64,000 bases of DNA from Ephydatia muelleri (GCA_013339895.1 JABACO010000009.1:325853-389852); one strand, 5' to 3'. Positions 25,400 to 42,379 are shown, counted from the first letter of the stretch. A program made the numbers and translations. Notes: generated by a model not told the origin, from the letters alone.

Positions 25400-26853
25400 A
25401 TATTTGCAGACATAATTTTATTTTTTTCCACAGCGTCAGAAACACAGTGCAAAGGACACACACACACCTGCATAATTATGTAACATAAGGTAGAGTAGGT
25501 ACAGTGGTAGTAAACTAAGTTTAATGCGGAGAGTTGCTCTGTGTCATGTAGTGTTGCTAAGCTGGCTATAGTGATGTTGCTATGGCCAAGATGTAAACAT
25601 ATGTTTCTACAGATGCATTCAATGAACGATCCTAACCAATCCTATACTGTGCATTAGTACCCAATAGCATTGCAGGGGATCCTTTTCCCCCATAATACCC
25701 TTATCCAATCAAATCACCCCAATCGTTGTCGATATGGTTCCAGGTTTTGGTATTTAAGTGAGGGTTCTATGGGTGCAGCACTCCAGTCATAGCCTTGACT
25801 GCAACCAGTTGCTCACCCACCAGCCACTCTTCCCCTCTCCCCATTTGTATTTCAATGTGTACATGTATATGCATTTTGATCAATGGTGGGCGACACCCTC
25901 CGGGCTTCTACCCTGGGACAGCCACCAAACCATGACCAGCGTCTTGGTTTGGGACACAGGCCGACCCAATGGTGACCAGCGTCACCCGTTGGTCCCTGTA
26001 GGCCCAGTGGTACGAGGCACAGCTGCTACATGCCTGGCTGCGGCTGTCGCCTGTCCCCATTATGGGCCAAACACAACTACGATTCTTAGTATGGGGCAGG
26101 GGGTGCATTTACTCAGCCTGTACAGAGCAATTAGATGGCATTAAATTTACAAGGTTCAAAATCTCATAGGACGTTCCAAGTGATGTTTTGCGTCAGTCAG
26201 GAAGGCCTGCACCATCTTGGATACCACTCCTATTGGTTACAATCAATTGCAAAGCTCAGTAAATATCTTTATTGGTAAACCTGATGTCCTGGTCTCCATT
26301 GTTTGTAATGTCATCTCCATGTTGGTCTTGTGAGTAGCTTTCAAATTCAATACTTGGGTTTTTAGTTTGGTGTGCATTCTAAATGTTCACAATAGAGCCA
26401 TCAAGTTAGCATGATTAAATTAAGATGATTGGTTTGTGTTATATCTTTATATCTTTAGTCTACTTCACGAAATACATTACAATACATGTATATTCATTTT
26501 TAATTAAATACTTGATTTGTAACAATTCAAATCCAGGAGACACACAACTCCCACGAGTTGAGGGCAACTTCACAAATCACCTAATAATCATATGATATTC
26601 CCTTGACATTTGATTGGATACAACTACGCAGGCCACACATCCCTCTCTTATCAACACACTTCCCACTGCAGGGATATGCTCCACATCTTCTGTACCACCT
26701 GCTGCTTTACATTTGTATTTTGGAAAGAAAGTTGTGCAACAGTTTGGTCATCCATATTAAAATTATAAAATGAGTAGCCAAACCACAATAATGACTCAGA
26801 TGCTAATAGTTAATAGTGCTCAACCGTGCAATGAACAAAGTTTTGCCTTGGCA
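25400..26853. other. unannotated interval between convergent RPAP2 and CWC25
   Basis: No exon recognised. The only moderate ORF (25758-26144, +) has no recognisable motif. Contents look like unique intergenic or UTR sequence. Confidence 0.5.
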
Positions 26854-31906
<5,053 letters not shown>

Positions 31907-31956
31907 GTTTGCGCCAATATGTTTGTTTGGTGCGCGTGTATTAGAATTATTATAGG
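31907..31956. promoter_or_regulatory. 50-bp bidirectional promoter gap, CWC25 / MRGBP
   Basis: Divergent start codons are 50 bp apart, so both promoters are compressed into this gap and the adjoining 5' UTRs. No TATA-like element stands out. Confidence 0.6.
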
Positions 31957-32525
31957 ATGCAAACAGAACAAAGTTCAGAGGATGTGAAATGGACCACGGA
32001 ACTTGAAGTCGCGCTGTTTCATTCCATGCACAGGCATAAACCAGTTGGTTAGTGCGAACGTTTTTGCATGCAGCAATAGTGTATATCTTCTTTGACAACA
32101 GGAATAAACAAACATTTCCATATGGCGTGCATTCAGCACCGCCTGCAACAGCTGTCTGGACTATCGCTTACTACACAGGAGATATGGAAACATCTTCAAA
32201 CACTATACGACCTGGAGTCACTGGTGAGCCGGCTAAATATACAACAGAAATTATATGACCTACACGCCATACCGCTAGGACGAGTTTGAGAACACCGGCC
32301 TACAGAACGAAGAAAAAGACTTCTCACTTCCACGTGATTTTCAATCGACGGAAGGCACGTATAACTCTGTCCCGTAGTACATGTACCCAATGGTAACGTC
32401 GTCACTCCTCCTTAGCAACAAACAGAGCTCAAAGTGCGCAGTCAACACCAGCTGGCCACTCGGCCAGTTCCTCGCCTGTCAGCTCTCCTCTGTACAAGCC
32501 TCCAGCAAAGAGGAAGAGAACCTGA
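31957..32525 (+). CDS. MRGBP: MRG/MORF4L-binding protein (NuA4 subunit), 4 exons
   Basis: Subunit of the NuA4/TIP60 histone acetyltransferase complex. Exons 31957-32047, 32102-32223, 32306-32354 and 32416-32525 sum to 372 nt (123 aa, shorter than the ~204 aa human protein). Marks: VKWTTELEVALFHSMHRHKP, VGINKHFHMACIQHRLQQ, EIWKHLQTLYDLESL, NEEKDFSLPRDF, and a C-terminal Ser/Pro stretch ending PPAKRKRT, as in the family. The third intron uses a GC donor (GAAG|GCACGT), the only one that keeps phase. Shares its promoter gap with CWC25. Confidence 0.93.
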
Positions 32526-32617
32526 ACACACTACACTGCGCTTCACCCTTCTCAAGCACTCTTCTTCAACAAATAATATGAGAATATGACATCATAAATA
32601 CAGTATATATTTAGAAG

Positions 32618-35593
32618 CTATAATTTTACACCTGCATGTGAGGTGTATGACACAGTGAACACCTGTAAGCACCCAAATTCCCTCCTGCACTGGCCAGCCC
32701 TTGGGGAGGGGCAACGGTCCATTGGTTTGAGGTGGATGCTAAAGTCCTTTTGCAACTTCTGGATGATTTGCAAGTATTCCTTCTCAAATATATCTTTAAA
32801 AGCAGTGTGGTGGATGGACAAGGTCAAAGAGGAAGTATGTGTGTAATCCCACCTTACCCAAGTCTGGAATGATCTGGGTAACTGCACTTTTGAGGAAAAG
32901 TGCCTCTCTGAAGATACTGCGATGCAGAAGTTCCCCAGTAGGGTACCTACGATCCTCTAGAAGCTTCACTATGAGAGGAGCTATGTCCCCACAGGTAATG
33001 CGAGCCACTACCGACTGGAGGTGGCTAAAGGGGTGCACAAAGGGTTAAACATGCTCATAGTATTCTCTGGCTTACTATTCAGTGCCCAAGTGTTTGTTGA
33101 TATCGGTTGGGGGAGGAATTGATACTGAAAGGGCAGGAGGATAGGACCACATCACAGCCCATGACACTGAGTTGCCTCATCACAACACATGTCATGGTCA
33201 CCATAACACATGTCATGGTGACCATAACTTTGAGTGTAGGTGTGTGTGTGTGTGTGTTGCTTTCAGTGTAGGTGTGTGTGTATTGCTAGCAGTGTAGGTG
33301 TGTGTGTGTTGCTAGCATGTGTTATTCTGATTTTCCCACATTGTCATTCAAATGACAATTATGGTGACCACACCTACACTGCTAGCAACACACACACACA
33401 CACCTACACACACACACCTACACTCAAAGCAACACACACACCTACACTCAAAGCAACACACACACCTACACTGTACGTGCAAACAACACCATATGTGCAC
33501 ACAACACACCATATGATGATACATACTTTTGCCTGACCAAATCAAATGTAGGGGAAACCTTGTCCCAGGAATGTGCCTGTCCCAAAGCAGATCGACCTTC
33601 ATCTGAACATATTCCTGGGATGGGGAGTGGGGAAGAGTGGAACTACACCACAGGACACACCCACCCACTAGACACACCCACCCACAACACACACCTTACA
33701 AAGAACTCACATTTCTCAGCTGCTCGTGGTCTGATATGAAGCTTCCTAGTTGGAGTAGAGGCAGGTAGGTAGGTAGGTTCAGACGACTGAAATACCAAAC
33801 CTAAGGGGACGAAGGTGGGGAGGAGGGAGGGAGGGGTGGAGATGGGGGAGGGAGGGGTGGGGAGAGAGGGGTGGGGAGAGAGGGGTGAAGGGTGGCAAGG
33901 GGTAATGGTGGAGATGGGGTTGCCAAGTCAGCCATAGCAAGCAGCAGCAATGGCCGACCAACCAGATTCCAGTATATGATTGGCTTCTCCTGAACCAGTT
34001 GTATCCGGTCCAACCCATGGCTACCATCTCTGGCTAGCAGTAACTCCACTTCCTTCCTGAGCACAATTGGACTTAGATACGGTACAATGATTGGAGTGGA
34101 GGCCTCTGTTGAATACGTGGCCTGGGGAGGAGTGAGAAACACAAGACTGGTACCTAAGCCACCCACACCCTAAGCCACCCACACCCTAAGCCACCCACAC
34201 CCTAAGCCACCTACACCCTAAGCCACCCACACCCTAAGCCACCTACACCCTAAGCTCCCACACCCTAAGCTCCCACACCCTAAGCTCCCACACCCTAAGC
34301 CACCCACACCCTAAGCCACCCACACCCTAAGCCACCTACACCCTAAGCTCCCACACCCTAAGCTCCCACACCCTAAGCTCCCACACCCTAAGCTCCCACA
34401 CCCTAAGCCACCCACACCCTAAGCTCCCACACCCTAAGCCACCCACACCCTAAGCCACCCACACCCTAAGCCACCTACACCCTAAGCTCCCACACCCTAA
34501 GCCACCCACACCCTAAGCCACCCACACCCTAAGCTACCCACACTCTAAGCTTGCTCACTTCTGGGCCCACAATAGGGGGCGTGGGTGTGACAGCTGGGGT
34601 TACAGAAGGAGATTCTGACTCAGAGGATTTGACTACAAGCTTGGAGATGGCTTGGTTGTGAAGGCGCTTCACTTGAGGTCTGTTGATAGGGGCACTGGAT
34701 GAGCGACGATGACCTCTGACCTTCATCTCCTCTATATTGGGAGGAGGAAGGGGTGTGGCATCACCCCTGCTACCCTCAGAGTTGATATCTGTAACAATAT
34801 TGACACATTCTGGGTCACTTTTTTGTGAAGGGCCATCTTGGGGGAAGAGGGGGCCATCTTGGGGGGAGAGGGGGCCATCTTGGGGGGAGAGAAGGCCATC
34901 TTGGGGGGAGAGGAGGCCATCTTGGGGGGAGTGGGGGCCATCTTGGGGTGAAAGAAGGCCATTGTGGGGTGAAAGAAGGCCATCTTGGAGTGATGAGCCA
35001 TTTTGCACAGGTTGCTGGTGTATTGCATCACATGATGCAAGGTGAGTAGCATTTGGTAAATACTCTACATGGTCCCCAGACCCACACGATGAGGCATCTT
35101 CTGCCAACACTGTGTTGTCCAAAACAGCATTGTCCAAAACAGCAGAATTGCTTTCTTCAGCTTCAGAAATGGAGTTATTAGCTGTGTATGTTGATGCAAG
35201 AAGTGTCTGAGGAGGAGGGAGGAGGAGGAGGAGGAGGAGGAGGGGGAGGAGGGGGAGGAGGGGGAGGAGGAGGAGGGAGGAGGAGGAGGGGAGGGGGGAG
35301 GAGGAGGGAGGAGGAGGAGGGAGGAAGGAGGGAGGAGGAGGAGGAGGGGAGGAGGGAGGGGGAGGGGAGGAGGGGGAGGAGGGAGGAGGAAGGAGGGAGG
35401 GAGGAAGGAGGGAGGAGGGAGGGAGGAAGGAGGGAGGAGGGAGAGGAGAGTATAAGTTATTGGAGGCAGGATGACAATGGGAACAGATAGTGAAGCCATA
35501 CTTGTGGTACTTACCTCTTTGAGATTGATAGTCAGAGAAGCCACAAGCTTGCAGGAACAGTTGGGGCAAGCTGTCTTCAGGTTGGCTTCATTC
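32618..35593 (-). CDS. DENND4: DENND4-family protein, 3' part (5' end lost in gap)
   Basis: DENND4 proteins are Rab10-type GEFs with an N-terminal DENN module, which is not in view. Visible C-terminal exons: one abutting the gap, TACPNCSCKLVASLTINLKE (ending at 35513); a Ser/Pro-rich exon with SPQDG repeats and RRSSSAPINRP; PYLSPIVLRKEVELLLARDG with EKPIIYWNLV (34120-33960); WYFSRLNLPTYLPLLQLG (about 33795-33705); MKVDLLWDRHIPGTRFPLHL (33614-33538); IVKLLEDRRYP with RSIFREALFLKSAV (33014-32858); and last exon 32793-32618 (FEKEYLQIIQKL, CRREFG). The LSPIVLRKE, IIYWNLVWYF and SIFREALFL blocks are DENND4 C-terminal signatures. The junction between 33538 and 33014 may contain another exon. Confidence 0.85.
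34142..34550. repeat. 15-16 bp minisatellite (gccacccacaccctaa / gctcccacaccctaa)
   Basis: About 26 copies in a DENND4 intron. Confidence 0.95.
34835..35000 (-). repeat. 24-bp coding repeat in DENND4
   Basis: About seven copies encoding (L/P)(L/F)SPQDG(L/P) units in the Ser/Pro-rich exon. Confidence 0.85.
35208..35445. repeat. (GGA)n/(GGGA)n polypurine tract
   Basis: Nearly pure purine on the + strand in a DENND4 intron. Confidence 0.95.
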
Positions 35594-36593
35594 NNNNNNN
35601 NNNNNNNNNNNNNNNNNNNNNNNNNNNNNNNNNNNNNNNNNNNNNNNNNNNNNNNNNNNNNNNNNNNNNNNNNNNNNNNNNNNNNNNNNNNNNNNNNNNN
35701 NNNNNNNNNNNNNNNNNNNNNNNNNNNNNNNNNNNNNNNNNNNNNNNNNNNNNNNNNNNNNNNNNNNNNNNNNNNNNNNNNNNNNNNNNNNNNNNNNNNN
35801 NNNNNNNNNNNNNNNNNNNNNNNNNNNNNNNNNNNNNNNNNNNNNNNNNNNNNNNNNNNNNNNNNNNNNNNNNNNNNNNNNNNNNNNNNNNNNNNNNNNN
35901 NNNNNNNNNNNNNNNNNNNNNNNNNNNNNNNNNNNNNNNNNNNNNNNNNNNNNNNNNNNNNNNNNNNNNNNNNNNNNNNNNNNNNNNNNNNNNNNNNNNN
36001 NNNNNNNNNNNNNNNNNNNNNNNNNNNNNNNNNNNNNNNNNNNNNNNNNNNNNNNNNNNNNNNNNNNNNNNNNNNNNNNNNNNNNNNNNNNNNNNNNNNN
36101 NNNNNNNNNNNNNNNNNNNNNNNNNNNNNNNNNNNNNNNNNNNNNNNNNNNNNNNNNNNNNNNNNNNNNNNNNNNNNNNNNNNNNNNNNNNNNNNNNNNN
36201 NNNNNNNNNNNNNNNNNNNNNNNNNNNNNNNNNNNNNNNNNNNNNNNNNNNNNNNNNNNNNNNNNNNNNNNNNNNNNNNNNNNNNNNNNNNNNNNNNNNN
36301 NNNNNNNNNNNNNNNNNNNNNNNNNNNNNNNNNNNNNNNNNNNNNNNNNNNNNNNNNNNNNNNNNNNNNNNNNNNNNNNNNNNNNNNNNNNNNNNNNNNN
36401 NNNNNNNNNNNNNNNNNNNNNNNNNNNNNNNNNNNNNNNNNNNNNNNNNNNNNNNNNNNNNNNNNNNNNNNNNNNNNNNNNNNNNNNNNNNNNNNNNNNN
36501 NNNNNNNNNNNNNNNNNNNNNNNNNNNNNNNNNNNNNNNNNNNNNNNNNNNNNNNNNNNNNNNNNNNNNNNNNNNNNNNNNNNNNNNNNNNNN
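35594..36593. other. assembly gap, exactly 1000 N
   Basis: The round length indicates a placeholder of unknown true size. The DENND4 5' exons and the 3' end of the hAT gene are both interrupted here. Confidence 1.
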
Positions 36594-38479
36594 AGCAACG
36601 AAGAATGTCTTACGCTGCCATGACTCTTCGGATGTTTCAAGTACCTCACCATCTTCCGTGTTGCGGCACATTCGACGACTTACCCTTGTTGTTTTCCACT
36701 GGATGCTGCTAGAATCTTGAACACTTCGTTCCATTATGTCGATTATATCCTGTGGTGCACTTCTCATTCTCTCTAGAGATGCAATGACGCTATCTATCAT
36801 GGCAAGTGCTTTCGCATAGTCCATGTTCACACTTTGGAGGTACCTACTAAGAGGTCCCGTTTTTGCAAATATCTCCTGAAACAAGAAAGCAGTAGCCAAA
36901 AATTCTCTAGTTTGAATTGATGATAACAACCCTGCTGCTTCAGATCGATGTTTCAAATCGAACGACACCTCCGTCTGGATCTGATTCAATGTTAGCAGGA
37001 TACATTCATAACGCTCGAGAAAAGTAGACAAGCACATTTCCCGTGCGCTCCATCGAACTGTATTTAGTCGCTTGAGAGAACGGATAGCACATCCCTGTGA
37101 CCTTTGAACCTCTTCAAACAAACCATGCACCTTTTGGGATCGGGTAAACAAGACATAGAGGGTTTCTAAATTCCCAAACAGGGTCACAACATCCACAGAT
37201 GTGGCTGCTGCATCTGATATCACCAAATTCAGGCAGTGAGCATAGCAGTGCACATACAAGATGTTGGGATTTATGCGTGTTTGAATAAGGGATTGAAGAC
37301 CATTGTAGCATCCACTCATGTTGGATGCCCCATCATATGCTTGAGCTATTAGCTTGTCAAAGGACACATCTCTCAACTTCAGCACTGACATAATGACTCC
37401 ATACAAGTCTTCTGCTGTAGTTCCTGGAGCTCGCTGGCAAGCCAGAAGGTGTTCTGATACATGACCATTCAAATGAACTATTCGAACACAGATACTCGCT
37501 CATGATGGCTAATGTCTGGCGTTGTGTCTGCCATAAGTGACCAAGCTCTGCAATTATGAATTGCTTTAACAATTGTGCAAGTAATGTGTTCGTTAATGAT
37601 GGATATGAGTTTATTCTGAGACTTGTAGCTCATAAAGGTCAGTACAGAGCCACGCCCTTTCTGTCCTGATGAACCTTCACTTGCAGACTGATGACGCTCA
37701 ATTATCTTTTCTAAATGCTCCTGTAGTGGTGGGTCGTAAGTGGAAAGTAACTTTAGAGTTTCAAGAAAGTTCCCTGTATTTGTCATGCTGTCTGTCATCA
37801 TCTCCCTATGTCCTCTTATTGGAAGACCTTGGCGACCAAGTAACATCAGAACCTTAACAATACGTTCTAACACTGTCCTGTTCTTAGCAACGATTGCTCG
37901 TTTGCGAGCATTTTCAACACTATCCGCCCTTGCAAAAGCTTGTTGCACTGTGTCATCTTGCAAAAAAAGTGCCTGTGATACAATAGCATTCCTGTGGGCA
38001 CAAGACGACTCATGCTTTAAGACTGCACTGTATTGCTTCTTCCAGTTGCAAAATCCATTAGTGGTGAATGCATTCCCCTGGTTGGCTCTCCAATGTTCAC
38101 CTCTCAAAGTGGCATCACTAAACAAGAGACAGGGTAGGCAGTACAAAGCACCTTTACTGACAGAGTATGATATCCACTGCCGCCTTACACCATCAGAATG
38201 AACAAATACTTGTTCAGAACAGTGCTGCTGCATACTCTTCTGAGAGTGGTTTAGCACGTGCTTTGATGGCTGACAAGGACCAAGTTTAATTATATCATGT
38301 TTTTCACTAACACTTACTCTGCACCCAACCAACGCTACAGGATCCAATACTCCTGTCCTGCTGTCAAAATGGAGTCCAAACTTTGCTGCTACTGCCTGAG
38401 TTGAGACAGCTTCGCTCACTGCTGTTGCCGATGTCACAGTAGAAACTTCCACAGATACAGGTTCATCCATAGCTGAAGC
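36594..38479 (-). mobile_element. ZMYM1-like hAT-type transposase gene (TTF zinc finger, DUF4371)
   Basis: Two adjoining reading blocks. The upstream one (down to about 37500) starts near MDEPVSVEVST (38471) and contains a TTF-type zinc-finger region (GALYCLPCLLFS, HESSCAHRNA) and MADTTPDISHHERVSV. The downstream one reads GHVSEHLLACQRAPGTTAED, AQAYDGASNMSGCYNGLQ, YVHCYAHCLNLVISDA and LKRLNTVRWSAREM. These are typical of the ZMYM1-like, hAT-derived transposases common in animal genomes. A one-nt deletion at about 37490 (GTG-TT-CGAATAG) breaks the frame between the two blocks. The C-terminal hAT dimerisation region falls in the assembly gap. Element ends are not identified. Confidence 0.85.
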
Positions 38480-38487
38480 AACATTCG

Positions 38488-38658
38488 TTACAAGAAGCAG
38501 CACTGTGCTCTTACCTTCTGGGAAAAGCTTCAGTTGGTACGAGCTGCCCAACACAAGCGTTCCCGCGTTACCTGCGGCCTGTACAGAAACATAGGATAGC
38601 GCAACGCGTTAATATAAACCATCAGCCCGTAGGGACCTACGGTGAGCAGGAAGAAGAA
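38488..38658 (-). pseudogene. 171-bp duplicated fragment of KRTCAP2
   Basis: Nearly identical (a few mismatches, equal length) to 48328-48498. It contains the end of one KRTCAP2 exon (FFLLT), the whole small intron, the next exon (LVLGSSYQLKLFPE) and its donor. It reads in frame through the donor into the hAT transposase ORF from an internal ATG (38554). Presence of the intron shows a DNA-level copy. Confidence 0.92.
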
Positions 38659-38902
38659 GGCACCCGCACAGCCGAAATAATTGTGACAGTCGCCTCAGCC
38701 TCACTCTCATGAGGCAGAACGCCAGGGCAATTTTGGCTAGATGTGTCTCACCAAACACGCTGTTATTTGTAGTAGTTCATATTAATAATAAGTATTATGA
38801 ACTTTGTATTTATTTATTTATTTTCAAATAATTGTGATTATAATCATCGCGTGACTTTTTGTGAATGTGCGAGTTGTGATTGGTGACGTTAGTTTTATTG
38901 TG
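38659..38902. other. no feature seen
   Basis: AT-rich sequence between the KRTCAP2 fragment and the next element. A direct boundary of the hAT element could lie here but was not found. Confidence 0.4.
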
Positions 38903-39820
38903 TAGAGCAGTGGCGGATCCAGGGCAGAGATGATATATGTCCTGGACAGAGATAAAATATAAATTATCTCTGTCCAGGGCCCCCCTCGAACTTTAATATG
39001 AATATAATTAATGTATAATTAGCGTATGACGCGTCGGATAAATCGGCGCACGTGAGTTATACATTTCTACGGAGAGTCGAGCGTGCACTCCGACCGTGAA
39101 GTTGCTAAACAGCTTATTTTTATTGCTTGTTCATTGGTTAGTACTATATTTTAGTTTTGTAAACTGTGAGATACGCAATTGGCTGGTATTTATACGTAAA
39201 TGTATTCCAAAATGCTAACCCGCGGTCGTAATAGAGCGATTCTTACTTTGATTGGTGCACTAGTATTAGTACCCACCAAAGTTGAATGCACCTTGCTGCA
39301 AGATTTTAGAGAAAGCAATAAGGCTGATTGACCATTGCAATGATGGTAAATTTTAACTGAGTGGCTCAAGTAGCAAAGAAACTAAGCGCATGTAACGTAC
39401 AACGGATGCAAATCTGCGATGAAACACAGCCATTTAAATCCGCAAAACCACAATACCCTGGAAACCAGAACATAACGGAGTGGCACGTATAACGTATTTA
39501 TTGGTTATGATACATCATAGCCGTTTTTTTTACATGTACAATCTGTGGAATGTGTACTAAAATTTTTTTCGCGCGAATGTCATGCTGAATGAATGATAGT
39601 GTTCACTGCTTGAAGTAGGTCATCTGTCGGAATGTGATGGTAAATTTTAAGTGGCTCAAATAGCAAAGAAAAGCGCATGCATGTAACAACACAGCCATTT
39701 TAATCCGTAAAATCACAATAGCCTGGAAACCAGAATGTAACGGAGTGGCACGCTTTGATTGGTGTTGATTGCATGCCAATCACCTACATGTACCAAAATC
39801 CTGCATCCGCCCCTGTAGAG
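38903..39820. mobile_element. non-autonomous TIR element (MITE-like), 908 bp, with TAGAG target duplication
   Basis: Starts cagtggcggatccagg at 38908 and ends with the inverted cctgcatccgcccctg at 39815, giving 16-bp terminal inverted repeats with two mismatches. Both sides are flanked by tagag (38903-38907 and 39816-39820). No transposase ORF. Inside are two diverged direct copies of a ~140-bp block (about 39342-39490 and 39636-39752) beginning atggtaaattttaa and ending aacggagtggcacg. An inner inverted repeat with core tatctctgtccagg lies near the left end. TIR style is hAT-like, though 5 bp is short for hAT. Confidence 0.8.
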
Positions 39821-40199
39821 TATCGTTTTCTCTACACGCTGGTTGTTTTCAATCCCCACTGTTGCATCGCCAAGGTACGATTGCTTTGCAGCAACAATCA
39901 TCTTAGGCGCTATCGTAGCGGCGGACCCTATAGAGCGCATTAGTTCACAAAACGTGTAGCAGTATGTTAGTTTGGGGTACAGGTATCAGATCTGTTCTAT
40001 ATGTGTAATTACCGATTTCCACACGGCCGTGTGTGTTCTCTGCCATCCTACGATAGAGCATGTTAGAATTTTGTGCGCACTGTTTCGAGTAGCGATAGAG
40101 ACGTTTGATGGTGTATATTGGCGGTGTGTTACATGTTTATACAACTGGGGAAATGTGTTCAGGATACTTGCACTGTTTGTCGTTCTTCGCAGTTAGTTT

Positions 40200-41045
40200 G
40201 TTCTCAGTGGTGGTATGTGAAAAAGCAATCAGAGCCATCAGTCTCCAGTATGGCAAAGCGGGTAGATTTTGCACTCCATACAATACCATGTTGTCTCATG
40301 ACGTTTACCTTTCTCCTGGCAAAGGTTGCATCTTTCAACGCCTTTTTTGGTTGGTGATTTATTTCTCATTGCAAAGTGCTGTATTGGTGCAGCTGGTGTG
40401 AATGGCGCAATTCCTGGCTTACGACCACTGTACTGTTATAATTAGCTCCTCAGCCAAGGTGAGTCGATATGTTTTCAATATGGTTGGCTGCTGACTGTAA
40501 GAATGGTGAATGATGAAGGAATTTGTGATGGCTAAGTCAAGTAGAACTTCCTACTTTTCATTCGTAGCATATAAGTTTGGCGCATTTGGTCGGCATTATG
40601 GTCCACTCCTCTCATGTGTTGAGCATATGAAAATACCGTCTGTGGGCAATTGATTACATGTCGTGTTCCATCGTGCTGTTTTCATCTTGTAGTGTTCATC
40701 TCATTAGGTTGGCAGATGGTGGATAGCGTTGTGGCAACCTTGTTATCCAGTCACAGGGTTGCAACAATAGTTTGACTTTGCAATGTGACCTGGGGAGAGC
40801 CTAGTGGATGATGTACAAATACCATCTGTATCCATAGCTGAAGCAAAAGAGATGGCAGCTGAGGAGCTAATTGCTGGATATAACAGTAGAAAACGCAGTG
40901 GTCGTAAGCCAGCAATTGCGCCACTCACACCAGCAGCACCAATACAGCACTTTGCAATGAGAAATAAATCACCAACCAAAAAAAGCGTTGAAAGATGCAA
41001 CCTTTGCCAGGAGAAAGGTAAACGTCATGAACAACATGGTATGGT
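40200..41045. mobile_element. inverted pair of piggyBac-like C-terminal fragments
   Basis: Arms 40284-40456 and 40858-41043 are inverted copies. The + copy encodes SRKRSGRKPAIAPLTPAAPI, QHFAMRN and ERCNLCQEKGKRHE. The - copy continues further into ETTWYCMECKIYPLCHTG. C-x2-C, C-x2-C and terminal CH spacing matches the cysteine-rich C-terminal domain of piggyBac transposases. No catalytic core remains. Confidence 0.75.
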
Positions 41046-41149
41046 TGTCCTTCAGAATAATCCCCCACCCAATCCAAATCGATCAACAAGTTATTAACAC
41101 CTATCAAAGAACTCCTATCAAATTAACTTTCAACACATTGCATTGGATA

Positions 41150-42170
41150 CTTGTGCTTAAGGATATGGCCAATAGCAACCGGCCCACCAAATTTTCAAAT
41201 TTTCGGTGCCACATGAATTCTGGAAGATAGGTGTCAAAGAGCTTCGAATGCATTGTCTTTTCTTCTCATATCATCCGCTTACATGCACTCCACATGCCTT
41301 CTACACCTTGGGTGTGTGCACCAGTGGCGGGATCAATCAGAGATAACTCTATACTATCTCTGGATCAACAAAATACAGCGAGTGGTTCACTGTACAGTGT
41401 ACGTGCCCCGTTGTTGCTGCCTGTTGATTGCAGGCACTACATTCATCGGAGCATATAATACTCCCTGGCTGTACGTGATTTGCGATAATTGGGAGCAATG
41501 TAGCTGCATCTCGATGAGCAACTTCTACCAAAAAAATGTCTCCGCTGCCTCTCTCCATGATCCCAAACACCCAATGGCCATCCACAGCTCTCCTATTATA
41601 CTTTCTCTTCCCAAATTTGCTCTCATTGATTTCGACCTCGATACCTGGACCGGTGATCGATAAAGTATTGGATACAGATGTCCCGTACGAATTAAGTTGT
41701 ACCAATCGATTGCCGTAGCAGATCCAATCAGTTGTATTCGGGGACGGTTGAACATATTATTTATAATATTGTGTACTAACCTGTAGCTCGTCTTGTGCTT
41801 TACCTATTTATAATATTGTGTACTAACCTGTAGCTCGTCTTGTGCTTTACCTACTGGCGTCTTGGTAGACCAGACGTGTAATAGCCATATGAATTTCCAT
41901 TTTACTACCTGAATTTTTAAACACGCATTGATCAACATCTAACCTTCAAAAAATGTTCCTTTTCTTAGTGTCACTTCTATTCTGCATCCTTTGCATGGAC
42001 ATCTCCAACCCATTTCCTCAAGATTATTGTGTCTTTTCTCCAGGTGCATTCCTCTTCCGCAGCTACAGAGTTTACTTGCGGATACAAGCTTCATTGTCTG
42101 ACACCATCGTATCGTCGACGCATGATCCATGAGCTCGCGACTTAGGTGATTGGATGAAATCTGAAAGGTA
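41150..42170 (-). mobile_element. Merlin/ISXO2-type transposase, inactivated
   Basis: N-terminal zinc-ribbon exon (about 42160-41945): LCSCGRGMHLEKRHNN, MGWRCPCKGCRIEVTLRKG, FFEG, then a splice donor. Next WLLHVWSTKTPVGKAQDELQ, then the catalytic exon: ITGPGIEVEINESKFGKRKY, GHWVFGIMERGSGD, FLVEVAHRDAATLLPII, PGSIICSDECSA, TVNHSLYFVDP. The same frame resumes as TGAHTQGVEGMWSACKRMI after a ~32-nt insertion near 41335-41370, followed by a TGA. The catalytic acidic residue expected in VEIDES is Asn here (VEINES). The element is therefore dead. A ~47-bp direct duplication lies at 41758-41852. Confidence 0.85.
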
Positions 42171-42379
42171 CACATGTGTATGCACACATGACACATGTAC
42201 ATATCTAACATGTACTCATTTGTCTAGGCATCAAAGTGCTCGTGTAATCTGTCAGAGTTGCTGCTTGTTTCTACTGGAAGACATGCAACTACCCACAACC
42301 AGTTGTTGCAGTGCGGGATACTGTATAACATTATGCTTGGATCTGATCGGCTCACTGACCAAGTGATGGACAATGCACA

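Noticed and set aside
25758-26144. 128-aa ORF downstream of RPAP2
   Set aside because: No domain, and composition like the flanking intergenic sequence.
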